From positions 62,001-126,000 of the forward strand of contig PNAJ01000138.1 in NCBI GenBank assembly GCA_003170295.1: a stretch of DNA of 64,000 nucleotides. The letters run 5' to 3'. Numbering within the stretch: the first letter of the stretch is position 1; each line of letters starts with the position of its first letter. This document shows, one piece after another, positions 33,344 to 41,368 of the stretch. Position numbers and translations under genes: made by a program. Below the pieces are notes generated by a model. It ran no database searches, was not told where the DNA came from, and worked only from the letters and a program-made list of their open reading frames with translations. This stretch comes from Bryobacterales bacterium (GTDB lineage: Bacteria; Acidobacteriota; Terriglobia; Bryobacterales; Bryobacteraceae).

Positions 33344-34421
33344 GGACGTGGAAGCATCCTTTATTGTTGTTGCCTTTCGCGGTGTTGGTTAGTTCGCCGC
33401 GGCGGTCGCAATAGCCGAACCATTCGCCATGCTCTGGGTCGGAAAAATGGTCGAAGGCGTGGCGGTCGATGCGTTCGAGCCAAGTGAGAAAGCGCTTGTC
33501 TGACGTCAGGCTGTAAGCCAATATGGTCGCGTAGGTTGCTTCGGTGTGCGGCCACCAGAGCTTCATATTGGATTCGAGAGGAAGAGGCGGGAGGCCTTCA
33601 ACGTCCATGAAATAGTAGAGGCCGCCGTACTCTTTGTCCCAGCCGAATTCCAGTGCGCCAACGATCGAATCGAGAAGCAGGGCGCGCATTTTTTCATCGG
33701 GGCCGGCGTGGAGCAGGAACCAGGAGGCTTCGATCGAATCGCCGGGGCAGAAGAGGCGGCCTTCGGGAGTATCGGCAGGCATGTGTTCGAGAAAAATGCG
33801 GCGGACGGGATCGTAGAAGGCGAGGGATTGGTCAAGGCATTGTTTGAGAATGTCGCGAAAACGCGGGTCGGGATCGATGCTCGCGATTTCCGACGCCATC
33901 GAGGTGGTCACCATCACGTCGGCTAGCGAGGGGAGTTGCGGCGGACGGCCCAGCAGCGTGGGGTCGTCAATCCAAGAACGGATTTTCCAGAAGAGGTCGA
34001 CTGCTTCGGTGCGAAGCGCGGTGTCGCCGGTGGCTTTTGAAAACTCCAGCATCCCGAGCATCGCGAAGACGGCGGCGTAGGGCTTGCGTTGATAAAACGA
34101 CGGGCGGCCTTCGCGGGTGAGGCTGAAATAGTAGCGGCCTTGCGGGTCGCGGGAGTGACGGCGCAGAAAATCGAGAATCAGGCGCGCGGCGTCGAGAAAT
34201 TCCTGGCGCGGATCGAGCTCGTTATAGAGTTTGGAGAACATCCAGACGGCGCGGCCTTGGAGCCACACGTATTTTCGGGAATCGTAGAGCGCGCCTTCGC
34301 GCGTCAGGCAGGTGAAGTAGCCCCCATTTTGGTGGTCGAGTGAGTGGCGGAGCCAGAAAGGAATCACGCGGTCGAGGAGTTCAGTGCGATAGCGGTGGGC
34401 GTAGGTCTCGAGAGGGTCCAA
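33294..34421 (-). CDS. AGE-family epimerase (N-acylglucosamine 2-epimerase-like)
   Basis: A 375-residue protein with the (alpha/alpha)6-barrel features of N-acylglucosamine 2-epimerases: RVIPFWLRHSLDHQNGGYFT near the N-terminus, KYVWLQGRAVWMFSKLYNE, GLYYFMDVEG and KLWWPHTEATYATILAYSL with the catalytic-type His, and a DPEHGEWFGYCDRRG ending. Enzymes of this family interconvert N-acetylglucosamine/N-acetylmannosamine or epimerise free sugars and cellobiose. Start is TTG 34421. It is convergent with the MFS gene and not in an operon. Confidence 0.88.
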   Translation of the reverse strand: MDPLETYAHRYRTELLDRVIPFWLRHSLDHQNGGYFTCLTREGALYDSRKYVWLQGRAVWMFSKLYNELDPRQEFLDAARLILDFLRRHSRDPQGRYYFSLTREGRPSFYQRKPYAAVFAMLGMLEFSKATGDTALRTEAVDLFWKIRSWIDDPTLLGRPPQLPSLADVMVTTSMASEIASIDPDPRFRDILKQCLDQSLAFYDPVRRIFLEHMPADTPEGRLFCPGDSIEASWFLLHAGPDEKMRALLLDSIVGALEFGWDKEYGGLYYFMDVEGLPPLPLESNMKLWWPHTEATYATILAYSLTSDKRFLTWLERIDRHAFDHFSDPEHGEWFGYCDRRGELTNTAKGNNNKGCFHVPRMLLLSLQRAQTPAP

Positions 34422-34447
34422 TTGTCAACGGTATCATTTGCGAGAAG

Positions 34448-34490
34448 AGCCGCCTCAAAAGGCGGCTGCAGCCAAAATTGGCCGCCCTAC
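34448..34490. repeat. GCCGCC-type palindromic repeat, copy 3
   Basis: AGCCGCCTCAAAAGGCGGCT then GCAGCCAAAATTGGCCGCCC and TAC. Intergenic, upstream of the epimerase gene. Confidence 0.8.
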
Positions 34491-34540
34491 ATGAAAGAGC
34501 AGTCTAATGTAGTGCGTCGTTGATCATTCGGGATGGGGCA

Positions 34541-34599
34541 AAAAGGGGACAGGCACGAAGTTTCGCAAAAGCGGCGAAATTCGAGCCTGTCCCCCTTTT
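34541..34599. repeat. 59-bp hairpin element (GGGGACAGGC...GCCTGTCCCC)
   Basis: AAAAGGGGACAGGC (34541-34554) pairs with GCCTGTCCCCCTTTT (34585-34599), one base bulged; the loop CACGAAGTTTCGCAAAAGCG with CGAAATTC can fold further. The core GGCACGAAGTTTCGCAAA... to GAGCC recurs at 38746-38781. It lies just after the stop of the Ser/Thr kinase gene and ends in T-rich sequence, so it may also act as its terminator. Confidence 0.75.
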
Positions 34600-34611
34600 G
34601 CGCACTGGATC

Positions 34612-37278
34612 TTATTTGGGCAGGGCGGCTAATTGTTGGGCGAGGTGTATGGGCATATCGCGATCTTCCTCGCCTAATCTTTCCTGGGCGCGGAGTTCCA
34701 GACTGAGATCGTAGGCGCGCAGATACTCGTCGCGGGCTGCCTTTACATCATTCTGGCGGACGTGAATTCCGGCGATGGCTGCCATGGCGTGCATCATTTT
34801 TACTCTGTAGCGGCCTGAATCCTGATGCTTTGCCAGTAAGTTTTCCCACGTCGCCGTGGACCATTTCAGGTCTTCGAGAGCTTCCGCGTCGCGCTGGGAG
34901 GCGGCGAGGCACAAGGCCAGGAGATAGGCGCTTTGGGCCTGATCGTCGCGGCTGCGCTCGCTGCCCGGATTTTTCGCGATCAGCTCGCTGGCCACATCGA
35001 GCGACGTCCGCAACGATTTTTCGGCCGCCCCATAGTCGGCGAGTTTCAAATATGCGCGGCCGAGCTGATCGTTGAGCACCATGATGTCGCGGCGGACTTC
35101 GAAGTTGGCGGGATCGGCTCCGAACAGGCGCTCCGAGATCGCGAGTCCTTTGCGGCTCATCTCCAGGGATTCCTGATCATCGCCAGTGTGCTCCAGCAAC
35201 GAGCCCAATCGCTGATACACATTGCTGACATCGCGAACGGCGACAGCATTGGTCGGATTCGCCGCGGCCAGCGCCGTGAGAATCTCCAGAGCGCGCTCAT
35301 ACATTTTGCGAGCCTCGTCATAACGCCCGAGGTTGGTCTCATTGGGACTGCCGAGCGAGTCGCCGATGCGGACCAGATCCATGGAGTACTGGCGCTTGAT
35401 GGTTTCATCATCGGGATGCTCGGCGAGAAGTCCTTCGCGAATTTCGAGGGCTTTCTGGTTGAAGTCGTGGAAGGCCCGCGCGTGTCCATCCATCTTCTGG
35501 CGGTCGCCCGCGACGCGATAACTGCGGGCGAGGTCGGCGCGGACATCTACGTTTTTCGGATGCTCGGCATAGAGCGCTTCGCGGATCTGGAGGGCTTCGC
35601 CTAGGTACGCCTCGGCCGATCGCGGGTCGGCGGTGCCATCGAGCAGCTCACCGAGCCGCATGTGCGCGTCCGCAACCGCGAGCCGGGCGGGGATGCCGTG
35701 GTCGCTCGAGCTGATTTTATCGCGCAGCGCCAGTTCTTTCCGCGCGTTGGCGAGAGCGCCGGTGATATCGCCGAGATTCGGATAGCCGACACGATACTGC
35801 ACTTCTCCGATCTTTTTGTAAGCCTCCGCCAGTTCGCGTTCCAGCGAAGAGTCGTTTCCAGATTCGTGAGCCAGCTTATCGAGATAGGTCTGCGCCCGTT
35901 CCACCAGCAGCAAGCGCGCGGGGGTGGAGCCGGGCAAGTCGCGAATGGCGTCGCTGATCTCGAACAGGATGCTGTTGGCCAACGAGCGGACGTCGTTGAA
36001 GCGCGCTTTGGTGCGGGATTGCTCGAGCCGTGTCGAAATCACGCCGCCAGCGAGTGTTGCAACGATCAGCAGGACGGCGGCGACGCCCAATGTGTTACGG
36101 CTGAGAAATTTTCCCGCGCGGTAGGAGAAAGTATCGCTGCGCGCAATGACCGGCAGGCCTACCATGTGGCGGTGAATATCCTCGCTGAACTGTTCCACGG
36201 AAACATAGCGGCGCATGGGATCTTTCCGCAAGGCCATTAAAACGATCTGGTCGAGATCGCCTTGCAGGCGCTCGGGGACGGCGATGCCTTCGACGGGAGC
36301 ATGAAGGACGGTGATGCTGGGGCGCTCCGGCTCATCGTCGCAAATCGACTGCACCATATCGGGCAGCACTTTTTCGGTGGATTCGAAGGGGCGATGCCCG
36401 GTGAGGACCTCATAAAGCACGACACCGAGCGAATAGACATCGCTGGCGGTGGTGATGGTCCCTCTGCATAACTGCTCCGGACTGGCGTAGGCGGGGGTCA
36501 TCGGCTGGGTGCCGAGGGTTTCCGGGGCCGGGTTGTCGAATCCGGCGAGGAGGTTTTTGGCGATACCGAAATCCATCAGCTTCACGACGCCTTCGTCGGT
36601 GACCAGAATATTAGAGGGCTTCAGGTCGCGATGCACGATCAGGAAGCGGTGCGCGTACTGCACGGCGGCACAGGCCTGGCGAAACAGCTCCAGACGCTCA
36701 TTCAACCCGAGGTCGCGAGACGCGCAATATTCGTCGATGGGCCGCGAATTGCGGACGTGCTCCATCACGATATAGGGCTCGCCGTCGTCGGTCACTCCGC
36801 CATCGAAGAGGCGGCAGATGTTGGGATGCTCGAGGTTCGCCAGAATCTGGCGCTCATTCTGAAAGCGGCGAAACACCTGGTCGCCATCGTAGCCGGGGCG
36901 GAGAAGCTTGATGGCAACCTGCTTGCGGTATTGCTGATCTGCGCGCGAGGCGAGGTAGACGACGCCCATCCCGCCGCGTCCGAGCTCGCGCTCCACGCGA
37001 TAGGGTCCGATCTGCCAGCCGTCACTTGACGGCCCGACAGACGGCGCGACAGACGGCAGGACAGGAGAGGAAACCGGGGCCGGCTCGGGCTGGACTTCAG
37101 GCCGGGAGGTGGTTGTGTTCTTGGGTTCGAATTTCTCGTCGTAGAGCTGGGAGGCGAGGCGGCGGAGGCTGTCGTCGCGGCCGCAGGTTTCGTTTAAGAA
37201 CTTCTGCCGGTCGGGATGAGGGAGGCTGGAGTGCTGATCCAGTCTCGCTTTGATCTCGTCGAAGGGCAGGTTGGGCAT
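34612..37278 (-). CDS. Ser/Thr protein kinase with TPR-containing C-terminal domain
   Basis: An 888-residue membrane-anchored Hanks-type kinase. A Pro-rich linker precedes the kinase domain (about 94-360): glycine loop GRGGMGVVYLA, VAIKLL lysine, HRDLKPSNILV catalytic loop, DFG, and ASPEQL activation-segment end, all intact. One transmembrane helix (about 395-415, GVAAVLLIVATLAGGVI) is followed by a ~450-residue TPR-like region (e.g. LFDEARKMYERALEIL-type helices, GRYDEARKMYERALEIL). This is the common acidobacterial arrangement; the TPRs would be periplasmic and may sense or bind partners. It is a single-gene unit. Confidence 0.92.
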   Translation of the reverse strand: MPNLPFDEIKARLDQHSSLPHPDRQKFLNETCGRDDSLRRLASQLYDEKFEPKNTTTSRPEVQPEPAPVSSPVLPSVAPSVGPSSDGWQIGPYRVERELGRGGMGVVYLASRADQQYRKQVAIKLLRPGYDGDQVFRRFQNERQILANLEHPNICRLFDGGVTDDGEPYIVMEHVRNSRPIDEYCASRDLGLNERLELFRQACAAVQYAHRFLIVHRDLKPSNILVTDEGVVKLMDFGIAKNLLAGFDNPAPETLGTQPMTPAYASPEQLCRGTITTASDVYSLGVVLYEVLTGHRPFESTEKVLPDMVQSICDDEPERPSITVLHAPVEGIAVPERLQGDLDQIVLMALRKDPMRRYVSVEQFSEDIHRHMVGLPVIARSDTFSYRAGKFLSRNTLGVAAVLLIVATLAGGVISTRLEQSRTKARFNDVRSLANSILFEISDAIRDLPGSTPARLLLVERAQTYLDKLAHESGNDSSLERELAEAYKKIGEVQYRVGYPNLGDITGALANARKELALRDKISSSDHGIPARLAVADAHMRLGELLDGTADPRSAEAYLGEALQIREALYAEHPKNVDVRADLARSYRVAGDRQKMDGHARAFHDFNQKALEIREGLLAEHPDDETIKRQYSMDLVRIGDSLGSPNETNLGRYDEARKMYERALEILTALAAANPTNAVAVRDVSNVYQRLGSLLEHTGDDQESLEMSRKGLAISERLFGADPANFEVRRDIMVLNDQLGRAYLKLADYGAAEKSLRTSLDVASELIAKNPGSERSRDDQAQSAYLLALCLAASQRDAEALEDLKWSTATWENLLAKHQDSGRYRVKMMHAMAAIAGIHVRQNDVKAARDEYLRAYDLSLELRAQERLGEEDRDMPIHLAQQLAALPK

Positions 37279-37402
37279 GTTCCGGCTGGGTATTCAGGTG
37301 TCTCCTGTAGATCGGAGGTTTCGGGAAAGGCCTTTACCTTAGTCATATAGCTACGCTGATGGACATACCTCCGCGTGGCGAAGGGCCATTGCCTCTGTGC
37401 TT

Positions 37403-37445
37403 GGCCGCCTGAAGGCGGCTGCAGGCCGGATAGCCCGCCCTACAA
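37403..37445. repeat. GCCGCC-type palindromic repeat, copy 4
   Basis: GGCCGCCTGAAGGCGGCTGC followed by AGGCCGGATAGCCCGCCC and TACAAG. It abuts the first unit of the tandem array, whose TACAAGAG start may derive from the end of this repeat. Confidence 0.75.
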
Positions 37446-37908
37446 GAGCCAGAGCGGATCCAGGGGGACCCGCGCGGACCGGGGGGTCCGCCCCACCCGG
37501 AGGGGGAAATGAGTGAAGTTTGTTTGAAGCCAGGAAAGGTTCGTTACAAGAGCCAGAGCGGGTCCAGGGGGACCCACGCGGACCGGGGGGGTCCGCCCCA
37601 CACGGAGGGGGAAATGAGTGAAGTTTGTTTGAAAGCCAGGAAAGGTTCGTTACAAGAGCCAGAGCGGGTCCAGAGGGAACCGCGCGGACCGGGGGGTCCG
37701 CCCCACACGGAGGGGGAAATGAGTGAAGTTTGTTGAGGCCAGGAAAGGTTCGTTACAAGAGCCAGAGCGGGTCCAGAGGGACCCGCGCGGACCGGGGGGT
37801 CCGCGCCACCCGGAGGGGGAAATGAGTGAAGTTTGTTTGAAGCCAGGAAAGGTTCGTTACAAGAGCCAGAGCGGGTCCGCCCCACCCGGCGGGGGCAATG
37901 AGTTTTTC
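37441..37908. repeat. Tandem array, ~105-bp unit, four full copies plus a partial
   Basis: Units start with TACAAGAGCCAGAGCGG at 37441, 37545, 37651, 37754 and 37858 (periods 103-106 bp); the last is truncated. Each unit contains GGGTCC...GGACCC and GCGGACC/GGTCCGC hairpins, CCCCAC, then GAAATGAGTGAAGTTTG and CCAGGAAAGGTTCGT. Units differ by a few substitutions and single-base indels. The hairpin core is shared with the dispersed copy at 3302-3348. Confidence 0.9.
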
Positions 37909-38024
37909 AGGTTCGTTATTTCCGATTTTTTTCGCGACAGACATATTCCTTCGCGTAAATCGGCACTTAGTACCTACACCCACCTACATTCCCTGACGAT
38001 CTAAGCCACTTTAAGGGGAATGTA

Positions 38025-38711
38025 TTGAACCGTCTCACAGTATTTGCCTGTGAATCACAACCGATCGTACTTGAAGGCTTAGCGAAAGTCCTCGCTGCCT
38101 GCGACGATTTTGAGTACATCGGAGGCGCCGCGAGCTTGCAAGACGCGCTCGATGCACTGCGCAAGGTTCAGCCGCACCTCATTTTGATCGGCCAGACGGC
38201 TGGACTGAAGATCGTGTTCCAGTTCATTTCCGACGTGAGAAGCACTTCGGCGTCTTGCCAACCGGTTCTGTGGGTCAACGACCTGGCGGAGATCGACTGC
38301 TTCCGCGCGTTGCAACTCGGGGCACGGGGCATTCTGAAAAAGACGCTGCCGGTGGAAGCCCTGGTGGAGTGCCTGCGGTCCGTGGGACGCGGGGACGTGT
38401 GGATTGAGGGCACGCTATCGGACCAGGTGGTGGGCGCGCTCGACCGGCGATCCGCACCCCGGCTGACACCGCGTGAAAAAGAGATTGTGCACCACGTGTG
38501 CGGCGGGCTGAAGAATAAAGAGATCGCCGAGGCGCTGCATATCACGGCTGGAACTGTCAAGGTCCACCTGATGCACATTTTCGAAAAAACCGGCGTAAAG
38601 GACCGGTTCGAGCTGGCGGTGCATGGACGAAGAATGCTCGGGGTGGAGCATGCGGGCGAGGTGATTCGGACAGAGAGTCAAGTCCTGAGTCAGACGGTCC
38701 GTTCTGAGTGA
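38025..38711 (+). CDS. NarL/LuxR-type regulator with a receiver lacking the phospho-acceptor Asp
   Basis: A 228-residue regulator: receiver-like domain (about 4-120) and LuxR-type helix-turn-helix (about 145-208, LTPREKEIVHHVCGGLKNKE and IAEALHITAGTVKVHLMHIF). In the receiver the strand-3 position that should be Asp is Gly56 (LILIGQ instead of LVLLDL), and the N-terminal acidic pocket has only one acid (ACES), although the Lys of strand 5 (ILKKTLP) is kept. It is therefore probably not controlled by phosphorylation. Start is TTG 38025 with a good AAGGGG site. It precedes the membrane protein and Tad operon and could regulate them. Confidence 0.85.
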   Translation: MNRLTVFACESQPIVLEGLAKVLAACDDFEYIGGAASLQDALDALRKVQPHLILIGQTAGLKIVFQFISDVRSTSASCQPVLWVNDLAEIDCFRALQLGARGILKKTLPVEALVECLRSVGRGDVWIEGTLSDQVVGALDRRSAPRLTPREKEIVHHVCGGLKNKEIAEALHITAGTVKVHLMHIFEKTGVKDRFELAVHGRRMLGVEHAGEVIRTESQVLSQTVRSE

Positions 38712-38716
38712 CGGAC

Positions 38717-38734
38717 ATCGGCTAAAGCCGATGC
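38717..38734. repeat. Hairpin CATCGGCT-AA-AGCCGATG after the regulator gene
   Basis: Perfect 8-bp arms five bases after the stop codon. No T-run follows; it may protect the 3' end or be part of the repeat cluster that continues to 38781. Confidence 0.5.
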
Positions 38735-38745
38735 TGCAAGCTAAA

Positions 38746-38781
38746 GGCACGAAGTTTCGCAAAGGCGGCGAAATTCGAGCC
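38746..38781. repeat. Second copy of the GGCACGAAGTTTCGC hairpin repeat
   Basis: GGCACGAAGTTTCGCAAAGG then CGGCGAAATTCGAGCC, matching 34552-34587 with one substitution or gap. The flanking GGGGACA/TGTCCCC arms of the other copy are decayed here. Confidence 0.75.
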
Positions 38782-38847
38782 AGTCCTCCATTTGCACACT
38801 GGAGCCACCCTAAAGTACCACGCAGTATCAGGCGAATAGCTAGGTAG

Positions 38848-40452
38848 GTGACTTCGCCTCAAAGTATTGCCACTGGAGCTCCGCTCGCTCACAAAAGCGG
38901 TGTCCGAATCGAGAATTTGCTGCTCAATCCCTGGGGGAGAGTATCGATTCCGTCTCTTTCTGATCTTTTCTTTGTCGCTGTTCTCGTGTGGGTTTGCATG
39001 AGCGCGGGCGCGGCTGGGTGGGAAGGGCTGCTGGCCGACGCCGACATTGGCTGGCATATCCGGACCGGCGAATGGATTCTCGACCACCACGCGGTTCCGC
39101 ATCACGACCTGTACTCCTTTTCCAAACCCGACGCGCCCTGGTACGCGTGGGAGTGGGGGAGCGATGTGATTTTCGGGTTGCTCCATCGCACGGCGGGATT
39201 GAAGGGAGTCGTGCTGCTGGCGGGAGTGCTTATTTCGCTGTTCGCGTGGACGCTGTTGCGGAGAATGGTGGGGGCCGGGGTTCATTTATTGTGGGCGATG
39301 ATCGTCTCGCTGCTGGGGGTCGGGGCGGCGTCTATTCATTTTCTGGCGCGTCCTCATTTGTTCACGCTGCTGTTCCTGTCGATTGCGGTGTGGATGATCC
39401 ACATCGACCGCGAGGAGTCGAGTGCGCGGTCGGCGCGGCGGCTGTGGCTGTTGGTTCCGCTCACAATCGTATGGACGAATCTGCATGGCGGATTCCTGGC
39501 GCTGATCGCCGTCCTCGGGCTTACGGCGGTGGGAATCGCGATTGAGGCCGTGATCATAGGCGAACCGAACGGCAAACCGGAGCGGGCGAATTTCCGTCAT
39601 GCGGCGCGCTATTTGGCGCTGGCGGCGGCGTGCTCCGCGGCGTCGCTCATTAATCCGTACGGATATCGCCTGCATACGCATGTATTCGAGTATCTGCGCT
39701 CGGACTGGATTCGCAATACCATTCAGGAATTTCAATCGCCCGTTTTCCGCAATGAGAACATCCTGCAATTCGAGGCGTTGATGCTGATCGGGCTGATCGC
39801 CGCGGGTGCGCTGTTCAAGCGCCGGTGCATCGCCGAGGGCCTGTGGATCGTCTACTTCGCGCACATGTCTTTAGCGAGCGTCCGCCATGTGCCGATCTTC
39901 GTGACGGTGTGTGCGCCGGCGATCGCGATCGAAGTGTCGGATTGGTGGCGGAACTGGACCGCGGGGGCGAAAAAATCGTCGCTGTTGGGAATCGTCAACC
40001 AGATGTCGGGCGATCTGGCGTCTTCGTTCCAGCGGATCAGCGCATGGCCGTTTCTATTGGTCGGCGTCCTGATCGCGATGGGCGCGCCGATCAAGTGGCC
40101 GAAAGATTTTCCGGCGGTGATGTTCCCGACAAAAATAATTCACGAGCATCAGGCGCAGATTCTCAACGCTCGTTTGCTTACCACCGACCAGTGGGGGGAC
40201 TACCTCATTTATCTCAATCCCCGGCAAAAGGTCTACATAGACGGGCGCAGCGATTTCTATGGACCGGAGATCGGCAACCAGTATCTACGGATGACCGGGG
40301 GGCAGTGGGATTGGGAGCAAATCATGCAGAAGAACGGATTTACGAGCGTGCTGCTGCCAACGGAGATGCCTATTTGCCAGCTCTTGAAGCGGGATCCGGC
40401 GTGGAGGGTGGAAGAGGACAGCGGTAAGACGATCCTCTTAATCCGTCGATAA
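38848..40452 (+). CDS. Large multi-pass membrane protein, GT-C-like, unknown function
   Basis: A 534-residue protein with about ten hydrophobic segments (35-440) and a soluble C-terminal domain of about 100 residues. The first extracytoplasmic loop holds LADADIGWHIRTGEWIL, with acidic residues where GT-C glycosyltransferases place a catalytic Asp, and the soluble part has LTTDQWGDYLIYLNPRQKVY and IDGRSDFYG, a pattern common in uncharacterised acidobacterial membrane proteins. Start is GTG 38848. It lies upstream of the Tad operon but separated from it by a structured gap. Confidence 0.65.
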   Translation: MTSPQSIATGAPLAHKSGVRIENLLLNPWGRVSIPSLSDLFFVAVLVWVCMSAGAAGWEGLLADADIGWHIRTGEWILDHHAVPHHDLYSFSKPDAPWYAWEWGSDVIFGLLHRTAGLKGVVLLAGVLISLFAWTLLRRMVGAGVHLLWAMIVSLLGVGAASIHFLARPHLFTLLFLSIAVWMIHIDREESSARSARRLWLLVPLTIVWTNLHGGFLALIAVLGLTAVGIAIEAVIIGEPNGKPERANFRHAARYLALAAACSAASLINPYGYRLHTHVFEYLRSDWIRNTIQEFQSPVFRNENILQFEALMLIGLIAAGALFKRRCIAEGLWIVYFAHMSLASVRHVPIFVTVCAPAIAIEVSDWWRNWTAGAKKSSLLGIVNQMSGDLASSFQRISAWPFLLVGVLIAMGAPIKWPKDFPAVMFPTKIIHEHQAQILNARLLTTDQWGDYLIYLNPRQKVYIDGRSDFYGPEIGNQYLRMTGGQWDWEQIMQKNGFTSVLLPTEMPICQLLKRDPAWRVEEDSGKTILLIRR

Positions 40453-40464
40453 GGGGTCTTAGAG

Positions 40465-40510
40465 CCCGGGTACTTTCGTACAGGGAACCAAGGTTCTAGG
40501 GAGTACCGGG
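40465..40510 (+). promoter_or_regulatory. Structured element upstream of the tad operon
   Basis: CCCGGGTACT (40465-40474) pairs with AGTACCGGG (40502-40510) with one bulged base. Inside, GAACCAAGGTTC (40485-40496) forms a second stem. The element ends about 20 nt before a 15-codon ORF that is chained by overlaps to the first tad genes, so it could be a leader structure acting on expression of the operon. Confidence 0.4.
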
Positions 40511-40529
40511 ATAAGGGAGCGGAAGGCTA

Positions 40530-40577
40530 ATGAAAATCACCGACGTTGCCGAAGTAGTAGTTGGAGTAAACGGATGA
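40530..40577 (+). CDS. Putative 15-aa leader peptide
   Basis: ATG 40530 with a GGAAGG site five bases upstream opens MKITDVAEVVVGVNG and stops at TGA 40575-40577, overlapping the next ATG (ATGA). Very short, so chance cannot be excluded; the good ribosome site and the overlap are the only support. Confidence 0.3.
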   Translation: MKITDVAEVVVGVNG

Positions 40578-40858
40578 AGGCGGAGAACGAGAAAACCGGG
40601 TCGGGCAGGCGCGGACGGGCTCCTTTGAGGATTCCCCAGATCCCGATGGAGTGGATGGACCCGATGAGCTGGCGGTTGCCGTCGGGGAAAGCGTTGGCGG
40701 AATTTGCATTGCAAGCGGGATTTTTGGCGCCCTTGATGATGGGGACGCCTCGGCTGAAGAAGCGAAAAATTGTAGCGCCGGTGGTGATACCGGCGGTTTT
40801 GGACAAGCGCGTGAAGGAGGCGCCGGAGCTTTCCGGCACCTTTCGAGAGAGAGCATGA
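40574..40858 (+). CDS. Small hypothetical protein coupled to cpaA
   Basis: A 94-residue basic protein from ATG 40574 with a GGAG site: Lys/Arg/Pro-rich start, a mildly hydrophobic stretch (ALAEFALQAGFLAPLMMG) and a second near IVAPVVIPAVL. Its stop overlaps the cpaA start in ATGA. The coding frame competes with another open phase over the same bases, so the call is moderate. No family recognised; it may be a small membrane-associated component of the Tad system. Confidence 0.45.
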   Translation: MKAENEKTGSGRRGRAPLRIPQIPMEWMDPMSWRLPSGKALAEFALQAGFLAPLMMGTPRLKKRKIVAPVVIPAVLDKRVKEAPELSGTFRERA

Positions 40859-41328
40859 CGATGCAAGTGTGGATCGCGGTCCTGGTAGGCCTCGCGGCGA
40901 CGGTGGATGACCTCGCGCGGCGGCGGATCGCCAACTGGATTCCGGCGGCGGCACTGGCGGGCGGTTTCGGATGGCAGATCGGACAGGATGGCTGGGCCGG
41001 GGCGCTGCATGCGCTCGGTGGCGCGGCGGCCGGGTTCGCGATTTTTTTAGTTTTTTACTTGTTGGGCGGAATGGGCGGCGGGGACCTGAAACTGATGGCG
41101 GGTTTTGGGGCGCTGCTCGGAACCGGACGGTTGATTGAAGCCGCGATGTGGACGGCGGGCGTTGGCGGGTTACTCGCGCTGGGCGCGGTGGTGTTTCGGT
41201 TTGTGAGGCGGCGCTTCGGGTCCGTGCAACGGATGGAGACGGCCGCAGAAAAAGAACGGGGAGATTCGATTCCCTATGCGCCGGCGATAACGCTTGGCGT
41301 GTGGCTCTCGCTGGTGCCGAAGGGCTAA
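40855..41328 (+). CDS. cpaA: Prepilin peptidase, CpaA/TadV-like
   Basis: A 157-residue inner-membrane aspartic protease. Two catalytic Asp motifs are present: TVDDLARRRIANWI near residue 20 and GGMGGGDLKLMAGFGALLG near 75 (the GxGD motif), within about five helices. The family cleaves the leader of Flp pilins and pseudopilins at the inner membrane. ATG 40855 overlaps the stop of the previous small gene. It opens the Tad machine genes, with cpaB 40 nt downstream. Confidence 0.88.
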   Translation: MTMQVWIAVLVGLAATVDDLARRRIANWIPAAALAGGFGWQIGQDGWAGALHALGGAAAGFAIFLVFYLLGGMGGGDLKLMAGFGALLGTGRLIEAAMWTAGVGGLLALGAVVFRFVRRRFGSVQRMETAAEKERGDSIPYAPAITLGVWLSLVPKG

Positions 41329-41368
41329 GGCAAAGCACAAGAGTTTCAGGCAGAGGAGATTTAATTTT

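Larger units (their letters stand above)
37279..38024. other. Intergenic region with repeats, no supported gene
   Basis: About 745 nt between the kinase and the NarL-type regulator. It holds one GCCGCC-type repeat (37403-37445) and a tandem array (37441-37908). An open frame reads through the array in one phase, but it is made only of the repeat and shows no independent coding signal. The last ~115 nt before 38025 are AT-rich and probably hold the promoter of the regulator, with AAGGGG as ribosome binding site. Confidence 0.7.

Noticed and set aside
37441..37908. CRISPR array
   Set aside because: The unit is ~105 bp and nearly identical throughout, with no unique spacers and no cas genes; it is a tandem repeat.
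37509..38004. Open reading frame through the tandem array (MSEVCLKPGK repeats)
   Set aside because: The frame exists only because the repeat lacks stops in one phase; the indels between units shift it, and there is no supporting domain or ribosome site.
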